The notes below the pieces were generated by a model. It saw only the letters and a list, made by a program, of their open reading frames with translations, did no database searches and was not told the origin of the DNA. Positions 14,910 to 37,250 of a stretch of DNA of 64,000 nt are shown one piece after another. Location: positions 18,008,122 to 18,072,121 of the forward strand of contig NC_135223.1 of NCBI RefSeq assembly GCF_052324685.1, given 5' to 3'. The DNA is from Brachyhypopomus gauderio. Taxonomy: Eukaryota > Chordata > Actinopteri > Gymnotiformes > Hypopomidae. Position 1 is the first letter of the stretch. Each line of letters begins with the position of its first letter. Both the position numbers and the translations under genes were made by a program.

Positions 14910-16201
14910 TTCGGTTTCAACATAGTCATGATTTTTAAGGTATGTTCCAGTTAAGAAAGTATTATTCATGAGTATTATTAATTATAACTTAAGAAATACT
15001 GAATACTGAACTCCTTAACCACATCCAGCCACATTGGTCCATCCAGCCAAGGTCACAAAGATCTAACGGGTTGCTTTTGTATCAGTAAAAGTGTAGGTCT
15101 TAATGCAACATGGTTTGTTTGAGCTGTTTGTGATTAAGAAAAAGAGGTACTTCTAAGCCATGGCTTCTCATGGGTGCTTGGTTTTTCCCGTTTGAAATAA
15201 GTTTTGTAGTTTTGCTTTCGATAACTATTATTTAAGTATAATATTGTCATCGACACATACACGCTGGACGCCCTCTGGTGTTAAAGCGATGCATTGCAAC
15301 ATTTACGCAGTTTATTGAAGTTAATAAGTGCCACGGCTAGGATATCTACGCTGATTGAAGGCCTTTTCACAGCAAAAAAGGCCTTGTAGTAGAACGTTAC
15401 CCACGCGAGGTCCGCTCCGTTTCGACTAAAATCATATCAATTTCATTCATTGTAATGTTTAAATAATTACCTGGGCCTCTTTTTCACTCGTGGCGTGAGT
15501 GAAGAAAGGTTACTTTTCTGTTTCAGAATTCCTCAGGTTGTTAAAGAGATTTTTATTTATTTTGTTGAATGTGCTGAATGGGTGTCAAACTGGGCTAGAG
15601 AAGGGGAGCTAGCTCGCGTGCTACTTCCTCGTTAGTCGGAGTCGGTGTGAGGGCAAAGCGTCAAGAAGTTTCAACCCGCACAGTACAAGAATTATTCTTC
15701 CATTTTAAAATCATGTTTTTTTTTACACGCTCCTTCGGTTATTGAACACAACCCTCGTTTAAAAAGACGAGACGTGGAACGATCAAACATGGAAGGCAGT
15801 TTTGAGAAGGCTCTTCTTGCGATTGCTCGCTAAGTTAGCGGCAGCTAGTGTTAGCTCGTGCGCTAGCTAGCCAGTGTGCTATCGGTGAGCTAGCAGATGT
15901 TGAGATGCTAGGAGCTGGACTACACGGACCCGGCACCATCAAGCGTCTCTTTAGTGTTCTGGACCTTTTAAAGGAGTTACTTCGACAGACATTTGTTAGT
16001 GTTTCTAATGCGGTGGATTTTGTGTAGTTTGGAGACAAAAAAATCGTCGCTGGAAAGAATTTGGCTATCTTAGCTAGCTAATCGGCTAGCTACATAGCTA
16101 CCAGCTGAATTCGTTTCAAATGTTGTGCTTTGTTTACCGGGGACTGGGCACTGGAAACGAATCACTTCAGAGCGGAAATATTGAACCCGACCGATTTTTA
16201 G
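14910..16201 (+). promoter_or_regulatory. cdk13: Intergenic spacer, cdk13 promoter and 5' UTR
   Basis: The first 500 bases are AT-rich spacer. From about 15.4 kb the sequence becomes CpG-richer, with GCTAGCTAGC-type repeats at 15827-15870 and 16073-16100. This runs into the cdk13 start codon without an intervening splice donor that I could define. It is taken as promoter plus 5' UTR; the start site is not resolved. Confidence 0.5.
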
Positions 16202-26485
<10,284 letters not shown>

Positions 26486-27360
26486 CGGGCCCGTTTGGGG
26501 ACAGACTCGAGCCTCAGAAAAGGAAGACTCTAAAAGACAGAAGCAGTTTGCGTCTCTCGAGCCAGCAGCGAGTGCTTTACAGAGGCACCCTTCATTTGTA
26601 ATAATTCTTCTAACGGGTGCATGGGGCACTCCAATGGTAGAATGTGGCTTGAGTTCAAACTGGCGGGATGAGAGATGAGGGGAAACGGAGCTTTCTTCTC
26701 TCACTTCTTCCCCCTCTCTATGATTTGGTAATCTATCCTACTGCTGTCTTTTAAATTAAATTTTACCTTTTTTGAGTGTGCATTTACCAGACAGGGTAAA
26801 TGTTTTTATTCTCCGTACCTTAGTGTCTCCTTTAATTGCATAAGGACATACTAGTATTACAATATTTTGCACTACTGAGTAAAGTAGGCGGAAACAAAAA
26901 AAAAAGGTATGAAATGAATGATGTGCTGTATCTGCACAAAATGGAATGACCAGTAATGTAGTGTTTTTGTTTGTTTATTATTTTTGTTTGTTTAGTTTAG
27001 CTTTTTTTTCCAATTTACTATCCATTTTTCCCCAAACAAGTGAGCATCCAAACAGTGGGCATAGTCAGTTATTTTCTGGAGCGCTTTGGTTCAAAAGGGC
27101 TCCAGAGAAGTTGGCAGCACTTGGGTGACTATGTTCCTTTAAATTGGTGTGTCTACTGTACAACTGAATGGAACAGATACTGCTCACCACTTCCACCCGC
27201 CCTTGTCTGTAGTCAAATTGTAAAATTGAAACTAAAACAAAAAAAGTTGAATCCAATTTCTAAACACAGGAGCTACAAAGTTGTTTTTGTTTTTTTTTTT
27301 AGATTTTTTTTTTCTTTTGGCAAATGTTTATTAAAGAAAAGCCAACAATGTATATCTTTT
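26486..27360 (+). terminator. cdk13: cdk13 3' UTR (extent approximate)
   Basis: AT-rich non-coding sequence follows the TGA stop. A possible ATTAAA signal lies near 27331; no strong AATAAA is seen closer. The end of the transcript is an estimate. Confidence 0.4.
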
Positions 27361-29300
27361 TAGTGTCCATTTTCTTATGTCTAAACACCTGCATTGGCAG
27401 TAGTTGCAACATTCTTCCAGGAGGGACTGCTCTCCCTGAACCTTGACCCCTCCGCTTGCCTGGAGTGCTTATACTAGAGTGCCAAAAATGGCTTCACTCA
27501 ATCTGCCCTTGCTATACCTATAACAGTTGGTGCTGGTTTGACAAATGCGTGGTATCCCTTCGTGTTTTCTCCGCTCTGCCACCTGATCCTACTGCTGTTC
27601 TACCAGCAAGCCCTTCATGAGCTTATTGTGGGCTGCTGTACCAGGGGACAGCAGTGCAGGGTGAACAGGGCCAGGAACGCTGGCCTAGATCTAGTAGGGA
27701 GCCACTGAGCTCACCTGGTCAGTACACATGCACCACAGACGTGTCTGCTTGATGTTTCTCCATTCCAGTCTTGGAGCACCTGTGCAATGTGGATTTGTGA
27801 CCTGCACAAACACACCTGGTTCATCTTCTTCAGGCCGAGTCAAAGCCCTGGCAGCCAGAAATAAATTGGGTTCAAAAATGTTTGTGTTGGAAGGTATTTG
27901 TAGCTCTGGGATGTCCAAACTAAACCCAGAATGAAAGCTGCAAGAAACTACAAGTCCCAAAACTTGTTTTTAATGTAGTTTTATTTCCATTTCATTATTT
28001 CCATGTGAAATGCTGTTTAGTTTTAGTTTTGCAGGAAGGAATTGCATTTTAAAATCACATATATTACTTAGTTTTGCCTAGTAGTGCGGGATATAGAATA
28101 TGAATTTTTCCTTCTCTTTTTTTGCTTATTTCTTTAATACCGTTAAAATAACCATCTTATGATACTTTTAAGTCATTTTTAGTTTCAGTTTGTGATTCGA
28201 AAATGAAATGAATTTAAACTGAAACCTGACGCATGGAGAGACCTGGAGAGACATCTGCCAAGAACTGATGCCTCAGCTGCTTGTTCTGTGATGTATTTCA
28301 GGAGTAAGTCACGGTGAGATTCTTGGAGAATGGGTCATTACAGAAACACAATATAGTGGCTCTTGTTTAATCAAATTCACTTTATCTGACATCAACAATT
28401 TGGGATCTGCCCAAATAAGCATTTTGTTTTTAGCTGGTTTTCCGGTTAGAGATTAAGGCAGCGCTAGCACTGAAATCAATGGAGATTAAATTGTGACGGT
28501 GACTTTGAAATCCCTTCGTTCACATTGATTACAAAAGCAACCATGATCCAGCAATGCTGGTAGAAATTGTTCCTGTCTTTTCTTTTTTATTATTGTTCTG
28601 AAGTTCTGTTGAAAAGAGCAGGTAATAAACAAGTTCTTATGAAGTATATTTAAATGAGCAGATCTTACAAATCACATTTCAATATGCCTTTAATACAGCA
28701 CACTTAAAAGCACTGTGAATCTAATCCTTCAGTTGTATGATCTCCAATCATCACAGAGAACCTCTTACTATCTGCTTCATATGGGGAGGATATCTGGCAG
28801 TGAGCTTTCGTTAAGGTTGTTGTGGGGGAAGACGAGCTGAAGAGAGTGTCCTTTGACACGGTTCATGTGCACGAGGAGGGGATCGTATTCCCGATCAGCA
28901 TTGTTGACTAATGTTTTAATCCTAATGTCAAGTCTTTTCCTTTGGAGCACTGCTGTTCTCATGATCTGTCACTGTGTAGCTATTTCACATTTTTTTCTGG
29001 GTCATGAGGTTTTCATACATTGGAAACTTCCTGTTCAAATCTGCTGACATGTCAACACACTTCTCATTGTCTAGGGCTCTTTCTCTGTGAGGGTCTGATA
29101 CTCCTTGAACTAGAACTCTTGTTGTGTAAGTACAGTCTCCTTTCTCGGAGTCTCTGAGCTCATGTAAGAATTATGTATTCCAGTATCTGAGGTAAGGTTT
29201 TTGTATTTTCCTTGTGCTGTTCCTAGCAGTCAGTAAATTAGTAAGTGCTTTCAAAACCCTGAAGATCTTCACCTCATGTTCCAGGTGTCAAGCTATGTTT
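27361..29300. other. Intergenic, no gene recognised
   Basis: Mostly AT-rich spacer. The part at about 27755-27960 (CCAGTCTTGGAGCACCTG through ACACACCTGG) looks like a decayed dispersed teleost repeat, but I cannot define its ends. An open frame at 28777-28962 (minus) has no recognisable family. Confidence 0.45.
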
Positions 29301-29659
29301 TATATAGGGGAGACCAGGGACAGTTGTAACACTTTTTGTGATTTTTCCAATAAGTCAAAAACCATTTACACTGGAATAGCCAACTTGCTGTATTATGAAC
29401 TTCAATGTGTCAACTACTGAAACAATGTATATAAGTGGGTTTATGAAATATGTACAGGTAGCAAAATTTATTTAAATACAGTCACTCCAATGTTACAACC
29501 ATCCCTGGGTACAGGGATGGTTGTAACATCTAAAATTTACTTAATCAATCAAATACTCAAAATGAAAAAGATAATTAATCATTCACGTTATTGTGACTAT
29601 TCATTTTGTTTTTTAAATAGGCCTAATGATTACTCTCATACCACATGACAAAAAAAGGG

Positions 29660-29946
29660 GAAGGTTCAGGCACCACACATGGTGTGATGGGGAGGATGAA
29701 GGCTCAGGCACCACACATGGTGTGATGGGGAGGATGAAGGTTCAAGCACCACACATGGTGTGATGGGGAGGATGAAGGTTCAGGCACCACACATGGTGTG
29801 ATGGGAGGATGAAGGTTCAGACACCACACATGGTGTGATGGGGAGGATGAAGGTTCAGGCACCACACATGGTGTGATGGGGAGGATGAAGGCTCAGGCAC
29901 CACACATGGTGTGATGGGGATGATGAAGGTTCAGGCACCACACATG
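29660..29946 (+). repeat. 38-bp minisatellite, left part
   Basis: Seven full units plus a partial eighth of a 38-bp motif containing GCACCACACATGGTGTGATG. Each unit can form a small hairpin (CACCA, loop CACA, TGGTG). The array is cut by an insertion and resumes at 32356 with ACATGGTGTGATGGGGAGG. Confidence 0.92.
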
Positions 29947-32355
29947 CAGGCCTGATAGTTTTCAGGCGCCACGCCGGAATTCCGGCGTACCGACGTGTCC
30001 GCGAGAAAAAAAAAATTGGGAGGGGGATCCGTCAAATCATAATGATAAATCACACGCGCGCGCATGCTATCTGTTTTGAGGCCGAAATATGATCCTTATG
30101 ATCCTTACGAGGTTCCCAAGTTACGATTTTCCGTGGTTACTACACATCTCCCATTTACTGTATAAAGCCTCTTTGGGCCTAAGTGGTTCTGCGTCGTAAA
30201 CGGAACTTGGTGTTTGGTGTGCGCGGCGTCAGGATTAGTTAAACGCAGCTATGGATAAAGGTATTTGCCAAAAGGCTAGCTTTAGGATAGGATAACTGCG
30301 TATAGTACGTTATTTACGTACAGTATGTACGTATGTTCCGATTTACACCGAAAATCGATTTACGACGGATCAACGTCGTAACCGGGGACCGCCTGTATTT
30401 CAGACATCGGAAGAGCTTCAGAGGTCGATACAAGATAAATTCACTATTTTATCTTTATTCTGATTAAGTTTTTTTTATCAGAAATATAAGAAAGTGTTTT
30501 TTTTTGAGCCGGTATAGGTGGTCAGATGATCTGGTTCATCATGGCCGCCTTACGGCGTAAGGTGTAATACATGAACAAAAGCACAAAATGTATGTCCTAA
30601 TAAACCAACACAAAATATTTATTAAATATTTTATATATTAAAACTAACTATAATCATAATACTTGTAATTCTTTTAACCTTTATTTGCATAATTTCTTTG
30701 AGTTGTCTGGTATCCTATAATTTACTAACAGTAATGAATAAATAATTAATCATCAGAGGTGGGTAAGAACGCGTTACATTTACTCCGTTACATTTACTCA
30801 AGTAGATTTTTGGACAAAAATGTACTTGTAGGAGTAGTTTTAATATGAGACTTCTACTTTTACTTGAGTAAATATGTGGTGAGAAAAACGCGACTTTTAC
30901 TCCGTTACAATCGGATTTGCGCCGCGCGCTACCGTTACTTTCGTTTTGTAAATAATTAGTCTTTTCAGTGAGAAGACTGACCAACGTCTCGTCACCCGAA
31001 TACGAGTGACCAATCAAATGAAGCCGGTCAATCACGTGATCACATACGCAAACTTTCTCCACCGTAGCAAGAAAGTGACGGAAAAACCTCCCGAGCGTCC
31101 CTGACCTCATACAGCCAATGTTTACATTACAAACGTGTAAAAGGACAGTTATATAATGCGCTGCAGGGTTGCCAAGTTTTCAAGATCACTTTTCAAGTGA
31201 GATTTAAACGGGGGTGGGGGTTTGGGTGGTGAACGTAAATTGTTGAGGGGGGGGGGGGGGGTGTAAAATGGACACAAATTAAGTGTTATATCGCGATCAA
31301 TCGATCGCCAGTGGTTGGCGCCAGAGCGAACTAGTAACTCATTGAATCATATATGTGGATCAGCTATAAATAAACTAGATTAATTTCGGCGTGAGAAATC
31401 GGATGTGTGGCGTGTAAGCGTGTGAAGACGGTCAAATGCGTGTCTCTCACGCTCAATGCGTGAGAGTTTGCAACCTTGGCGCTGCCAATCGTGTCTGCAA
31501 ACATTTCAGCCTACAAGAACTCAACATCAAATATGAGGAAACACGATGCGATAAGTTTGCTGTATGTATAATTTTGTGTAACGCTATATCTCTGAGGCAT
31601 AACGTTTGTATGATGTAATTATAAAATGTAACGCAGTGCAATACTTAAAACCAGTTCAAACTCTGTGAGTGTACACACTAGCAATATATGATGATTAAGT
31701 CTGCTACAAATTGATTCAGTTGGGGTCAAGTTGTAGCTACACGTATTGGCTGACAGTCTCATCAGTTAGTGCCTTTGTGGAACACATTAAAGTTACACAG
31801 GCCTAATAATTAGGAACAAACAAAAATACATTATTTATAATAAATAATTTATATATATAATATTTATTTATAATAAATTATTTTTATCATTAAAAGTCAT
31901 TGTTTCCCGTAATTCAATTTCCTATGATGTAATTTACTGACACGAGACAGTACTCATGCATTTACTCACTACTTGAGTAGCTTTTAATCAAAGTACTTTT
32001 ACTCAAGTACATTTTTGGGATGCATACTTTTACTTTTACATGAGTAACATTTGGCTCAAGTAACTGTACTTTTACTTGAGTAAAATTGTTGAATACTCTA
32101 CCCACCTCTGTTAATCATGCCTGTTTTAAACATATTGTGTCTAATCTAAATCTTTAGGTTACAGCATTTTCTCAGAATATTAATAGAAATTAGTTTTTTA
32201 TTTCGCTATAATGATTACCTGACTTATTAATTTATCTAAAGATTAATTATTAAATATTCTAAATATGGTACACTAACACTCCACAGCCCCCCCCCCCCCC
32301 CCCCCCCCGCTCAGAAAAAGTTCAGGCTCAGGAATTTTTCCCACTATCACCCCTG
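29947..32355. mobile_element. Inserted element splitting the 38-bp minisatellite
   Basis: Ends CAGGCCTGATAGT and ACTATCACCCCTG are imperfect inverted repeats. CACATG, part of the minisatellite unit, is present on both sides (29941-29946 and 32356-32361) as a 6-base direct repeat. The element carries a further nested hAT (30754-32110) and a run of about 28 C near 32287. No coding capacity is evident. Confidence 0.65.
30754..32110. mobile_element. hAT-type element with CAGAGGTGGGTA ends
   Basis: Left end CAGAGGTGGGTAAGAACG and right end TACCCACCTCTG form the inverted repeat, followed inward by stretches rich in ACTCAAGTA. The 8-bp target duplication TTAATCAT is exact at 30746-30753 and 32111-32118. 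No transposase frame remains. The middle (about 31240-31345) resembles the interior of the other hAT family at 22.2 and 60.2 kb (GGTGTAAAATGGAC, GTGGTTGGCGCCAGAGCGAA). Confidence 0.9.
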
Positions 32356-33059
32356 CACATGGTGTGATGGGGAGGATGAAGGCTCAGGATGCCACCGTTG
32401 CCACAGTGGGTGTTGGAGCTGTAATACATGCAACTGCATTCACTGCAGCTGCAGTGGAAGATGGAACCTGTGGTGTCACTGCTGGCGGTGGGCGATCTGT
32501 GACTAGGGATGGTGCAAAGTCGCTGTCATTAAAAATATCTCTTTAAAAAAGCCAAATTCCAGTACATACAAACCCTGCCTGAATATTTGATGGTGTTGAA
32601 GCCAGGGGAAGGGCACTCTTCACAATACTTGGCAGATCATAAATGGTCATTGTCACTGACTACTTGGTTCAGGGACGGTTGTAACAAGGTGTTACAATCA
32701 TCCCAGTATCACCAGTTATGTTTTCACCTCATGTGAACGAGCCTGACTGCTAGTTGGACACGTTAATCATTTCTAATTTTAGCTTACAAAACAGTAATTC
32801 TAATAATACTTATTTTGATTCATAGATATTTGATTTCAGGACAGTATCCAAAAAATACCTCTGATAGAAAAGTAAAATTTTTACCTCCAAAAAACACTTT
32901 TGGTGATTACCTTCTCTATGAGTTTCAAATGTGGCTCCTTTTTTGATAGCAAGAAGACAGTCTAACTAAGCATGTGCACAGTGAGTTTAATCACTCTAGC
33001 TTGTTTCTGTTTGGAGGAATTCAAGGTGTTACAACCATCCCTTGTTACAACTGTCCCTA

Positions 33060-36000
33060 AATATTTATTCGTATGCAAATTCTTTCTTACCTACAGAATT
33101 TCTTAAATTTAAAATATCTAGAGTAAAACTGGACGACAGGAAAAAAAAATGTTACTTTGAAATCATTGGCAGCCTGATTACAACTTATTCTATGAAGTTC
33201 ACTTTTATAGTCTTGGAGATGGTTTATTTTATGAAGATGCTTAGCTTGGGTTTCATTTATGACTTTTTAAACATTAGACTAACTTAAATGTGTTTTCTGT
33301 AATTACTTTGCAGATTTTGTAGTAGATGTCCGTGCTCAGTAGTGACCTTGTTGAGAACTCCCCACTAACACCGGGCTGGACCCCCCATTCTTTGTAGCAT
33401 TGATTGCACACGTTGGATTGCATGTACATTTTGTCTCATATTTACATGCCTGTATTACATAATTGCTGTAGATTTGTCCGATGCATGATCGTTCTCAGAA
33501 TCTGCTGCTCTAGCATAGAGCAAAGGTGCTGCACCAGGTGACTGAGACGTTGAGATGCTCTTTGCTTTGTGGCATGGTGTGTTGTCATGATGGTGGGCAA
33601 ACTGTGGCTATGGTTGGATGCTTATATTCGCCAGCAGTACTCAGGTAAGCTGTGGTATTCAGGAAGTGCTCAGCTGGTATAAGTACCAGGAACAGTCCCG
33701 ATGCTGTTACCCCCGCCAGCGTGTTCCACTGATTACACAAGGCTGCTTGCTCAATGGATTTACGCTGTTCTTGCCAAATTCTGACTCCTACATATCCCAT
33801 ACAAAACCAAATTGAGTTAATGTAGCTTTATGTTCATCCTGAGCCCATTCTGTCTGCTTTCCTTAGCAAGGTGGAACAGTCACTGGATTTTTGCACAGTT
33901 CTCCATTGCATAATTAACAAAGGTCTGTAAAATTAGCAGGTGATTATTAGCCTCTGAAAGACTAAAATCAGTGTGCATGTCCTCAACAACCAGCTCACAA
34001 AGCCACTGGGATCATGCCGCTTCCCCTTCTAATACTGGTTTGCCAACATTAACTGAAGTGCTTCACCTGTATCTTTTGATGCATTGCACTGATGTCATAT
34101 GATGTCCTAACTGGGCAATTACATGAAGGATTGGAAGTTAGATTAGCCTAATTAGGAGGGCTAAATCAAAACTGGCTTTTCTGAGCCCCCACTTTCCTGC
34201 AGGAGAAGTGCTGAGCCAACCATTGGACAGTGACCAGACAAAGGCCTCTGTTCCACAGGCAGGACCAGACCAGTACAAGGAACCCATTCAAATCACAATG
34301 GTGAGCTCAGTTGTATGGGTTTTGTATCACTCTGCAGAAACAGTTTAGTATGGGAATGTCTCAGACTGGAGAATCCAGATATGTAAAGCATGACTGGGAC
34401 TGCCATATGAAAAGGTTTCTGTAACAGTGAATCTGAGCCTAAACCCAAGGCATCAGGACAGCTGCAGCTCCCGGAGCACACTGGGAGGACCACGGTACGG
34501 TCTAAGCTGCTTCATCATCCTGCTCCTGAGGCTCAGTCTGGAGCCCTGCTGTTGGAGCCGTACAGGCCCAGAGCCCCTGCCACCGTCCTGCTCATTACCA
34601 GCGCACAGAAAGGCATCACCTGCTGCCAGGAGCATGTGGAACATACTGGGTCATATTCCAGTTCCTCAGATTAGGCATTTAGTCGCTAAACATATTTCTT
34701 TGTGGTAGGAGTAGCACTCCTTCAAGAGAAGGGGAAACTAAATATCAGATAAAAACTATAAACACTATAAAGGAACAGGATGTGTAAAAAGTCTGTGTGT
34801 GTATTCTATCTTGGTTCTCCAAGTGCCACACACACATATATATATATATATACACACACACGATGTATATTATAGGTTTTATTATACATATAAAAACAGT
34901 ATATATATATACACACACACATCACAGGTGAAGTGATTAACATTTATTATCTTATTACAGTTGCACCTGTCGAGGGGTGGGATGTATTGGGCAGTAAGTG
35001 AAAGGTCAGTTCTTAAAGTTGATGTGGGTGCCCAAGGCTTTTATACAGCTTTCTTCAGGCCTTTATAGACATTTTTTATTTTTTGCTACAAGGTGCAATC
35101 CACAGGAGGCCAGAAAGTGGGTCAGTCTTTCTTTCAGTTACAGTATGCCGTCACAGGACCATGAATGGCTTGAAAAGAGTTTGCCTATAGAGCAAGATTG
35201 TTAATCTTCAGTCTAAACCATCTTCAATCATACATCATTGATGACCTAACACATAGCTGCATGTTCTAGTCGTGGGCTAGACAACCACTGGTTGATGGAG
35301 TCACAACAGATTAAGCTAAAAGACACTAAGGAGATGTGATGGAGTGTTTCAGACAGAGGTGGAGAAGAAATGTCAATGATGACCAAAATAATGTAATAAT
35401 CAGTGATTATTAGATCCCCTTTAAAGGATCCTTCAGAGGTTGTGGAACGCACACCCTTCCAGTGAAGGGTCATATGTTTCTCCTCACTCTCAGACCTTTT
35501 ATCAGTCTGGTGTTTTAGGGTGTGCCCTGCATATTTTCCTGCATGTGATTCCTGTCAGTAGGTTGTGTGTATGCTTCCCTTGCCAGCACACACACTAGGT
35601 TGTGTGTATGCTTCCCTTGTGTCCTGCTACTAGATATGGTATGCCATATATGCTGTGCTAGATGGCCTACTGGATCACACCATAAATAAAGAATTTATGT
35701 ATATGTATATATAGAGAAAGTTGATGCTCTATATATGAATTAATTTCCAAAGCAAAAAATATATTTAGAAAATACATTTAAAAAAATAAGTGAAATTAGA
35801 ATTTAAAAACTGCATTTCCGGAAGTTTTGTATTTGTTTCTTCCACTGATCTTCACTGTAGTACAGAACAGTCCTATATTAGTTTCTTCACTTCAGTGCTA
35901 CCATAGGAATGAATAAAGCATACCTGGTATAATGACAATAAAGATATTCTGATTCTGATTCACATCTTTAATGCAGCATCCATTAGTATTAAAGTCCTTT

Positions 36001-37250
36001 GCCACTGAAGAAGACAAATTCTTAAATCAGGCGATCTGAAGGCGTTCAATGAAACAACCAACAAGCCGCTTTTTGGTTTCATGGAAGCGCTGCTGTGGAC
36101 TTGCAGTGAAGCTTGTGAGGACATGGCAGATAATCACTCCTTTGGGTCTGGTTATTTTATTGTGTGTAATACATTTAAACATACTGCATGTAGAGCAATT
36201 ACAAGTTACAGGACCAGTTCGTTTTTTAATTGAGAATTTCTCACTTGACAAGCATTTCTTGTATGTTTTTGTGTCATCTGATGTAAAATAGTAAAGGACT
36301 GTAAAAGAAAAAGTAACGGATAAGGCCTGTGTCAATCTAGCAAGGTTCTGAAGTGTTTGTTATATACCTTTATTGTATAGAATAAGTCAGCATCAAATGA
36401 TTAACTTGTCATAGTAGATTGTTTAGATACAATTTCACAAAACATGGGATGCATATTCCACAGCCAGTCATCCAATTTTGTCAAAGGTCACCCACTCCCA
36501 CACAGATCCTAGATTGAGAAGGTGCTGTAAATACACAGACACCGTAGTGTTCAGACATTTATACAATGATTTAAAATGTATTTTCTGGAATCCTTAGAAC
36601 AGTGGTGATGTTGGTAAACTACTGTCTTTGTTAAGGCAGTGTTTGTGTTGGACAAATCCAACCTACAAGTAATAAGTTTGTGTCGTGTACCAGCACCCCC
36701 TGGGGGGTCACCTTAGGTAGTAATAAATATTTTGCCATTGTCTCATCTCAGTGGGTAATAATTGTTTCTATTTGGTACATCAAATACATTAAAATCATAT
36801 ATTATACATTATTGTACAGACAAAACTAAGGACAATGTACACACTTTCATTAAACAACCAAACATCCAACCAACAGTGGTTTTATGGTCAGAATGTGACC
36901 GGTGGTGAACATGTGCACTCACTCATTAGTGACCAGTGGGTGCAGATACGAGGTAAGTGTTTCTAAATAAAGGTGTAAATAAGGTTGTAAGTGTATTGTA
37001 GAAACTCACATGGGCGTGACTCGTTTTTCTTCATGGAAAATCCCAGACGTCCTCTTCTTTCTTGCCTCTTTTCTGCCCTCTGCAGGATCTGATGAACACT
37101 ACATAGACTATTGTTATGAAGATTAAAGTACGTTTTCTGTCACTGGTGTACCACTGCTTGGTGTGCACACTACACCCAAACATAAACCAGCTAAAGGGGA
37201 CACTGTAAAACAGTACTGATTCCAAGAAGAGAAAGCAAGGCATTCCAATC
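33060..37250. other. Intergenic, repeats only
   Basis: No gene is recognised. Contents are an alternating (CA)n/(TA)n block at 34827-34922, a short direct duplication of TTGTGTGTATGCTTCCCTT near 35560 and 35600, and at about 35905-35965 a tail of the form TGACAATAAAGATATTCTGA followed by repeated TTCTGA, typical of a non-LTR retrotransposon 3' end. Open frames at 33585-33815 and 34427-34708 have no recognisable family. Confidence 0.5.

Larger units (their letters stand above)
29315..33057. mobile_element. Composite element bounded by GGGACAGTTGTAACA inverted repeats
   Basis: The outer ends are CAGGGACAGTTGTAACA (29315-29331) and TGTTACAACTGTCCC (33043-33057), mutually inverted. Related 15-17-base motifs recur at 29491-29507, 29512-29528, 32670-32686, 32690-32704 and 33027-33041, in both orientations. 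The body holds a 38-bp minisatellite and two nested transposons. No transposase and no clear target duplication are seen, so the class is unknown and the outer boundary is an inference. Confidence 0.5.

Noticed and set aside
14720..14929. Open frame of alternating Ile-Tyr
   Set aside because: It is a translation of the (TA)n microsatellite.
28777..29047. Possible small gene on the minus strand
   Set aside because: No splice structure, no recognised family and no conservation evidence available from the sequence.
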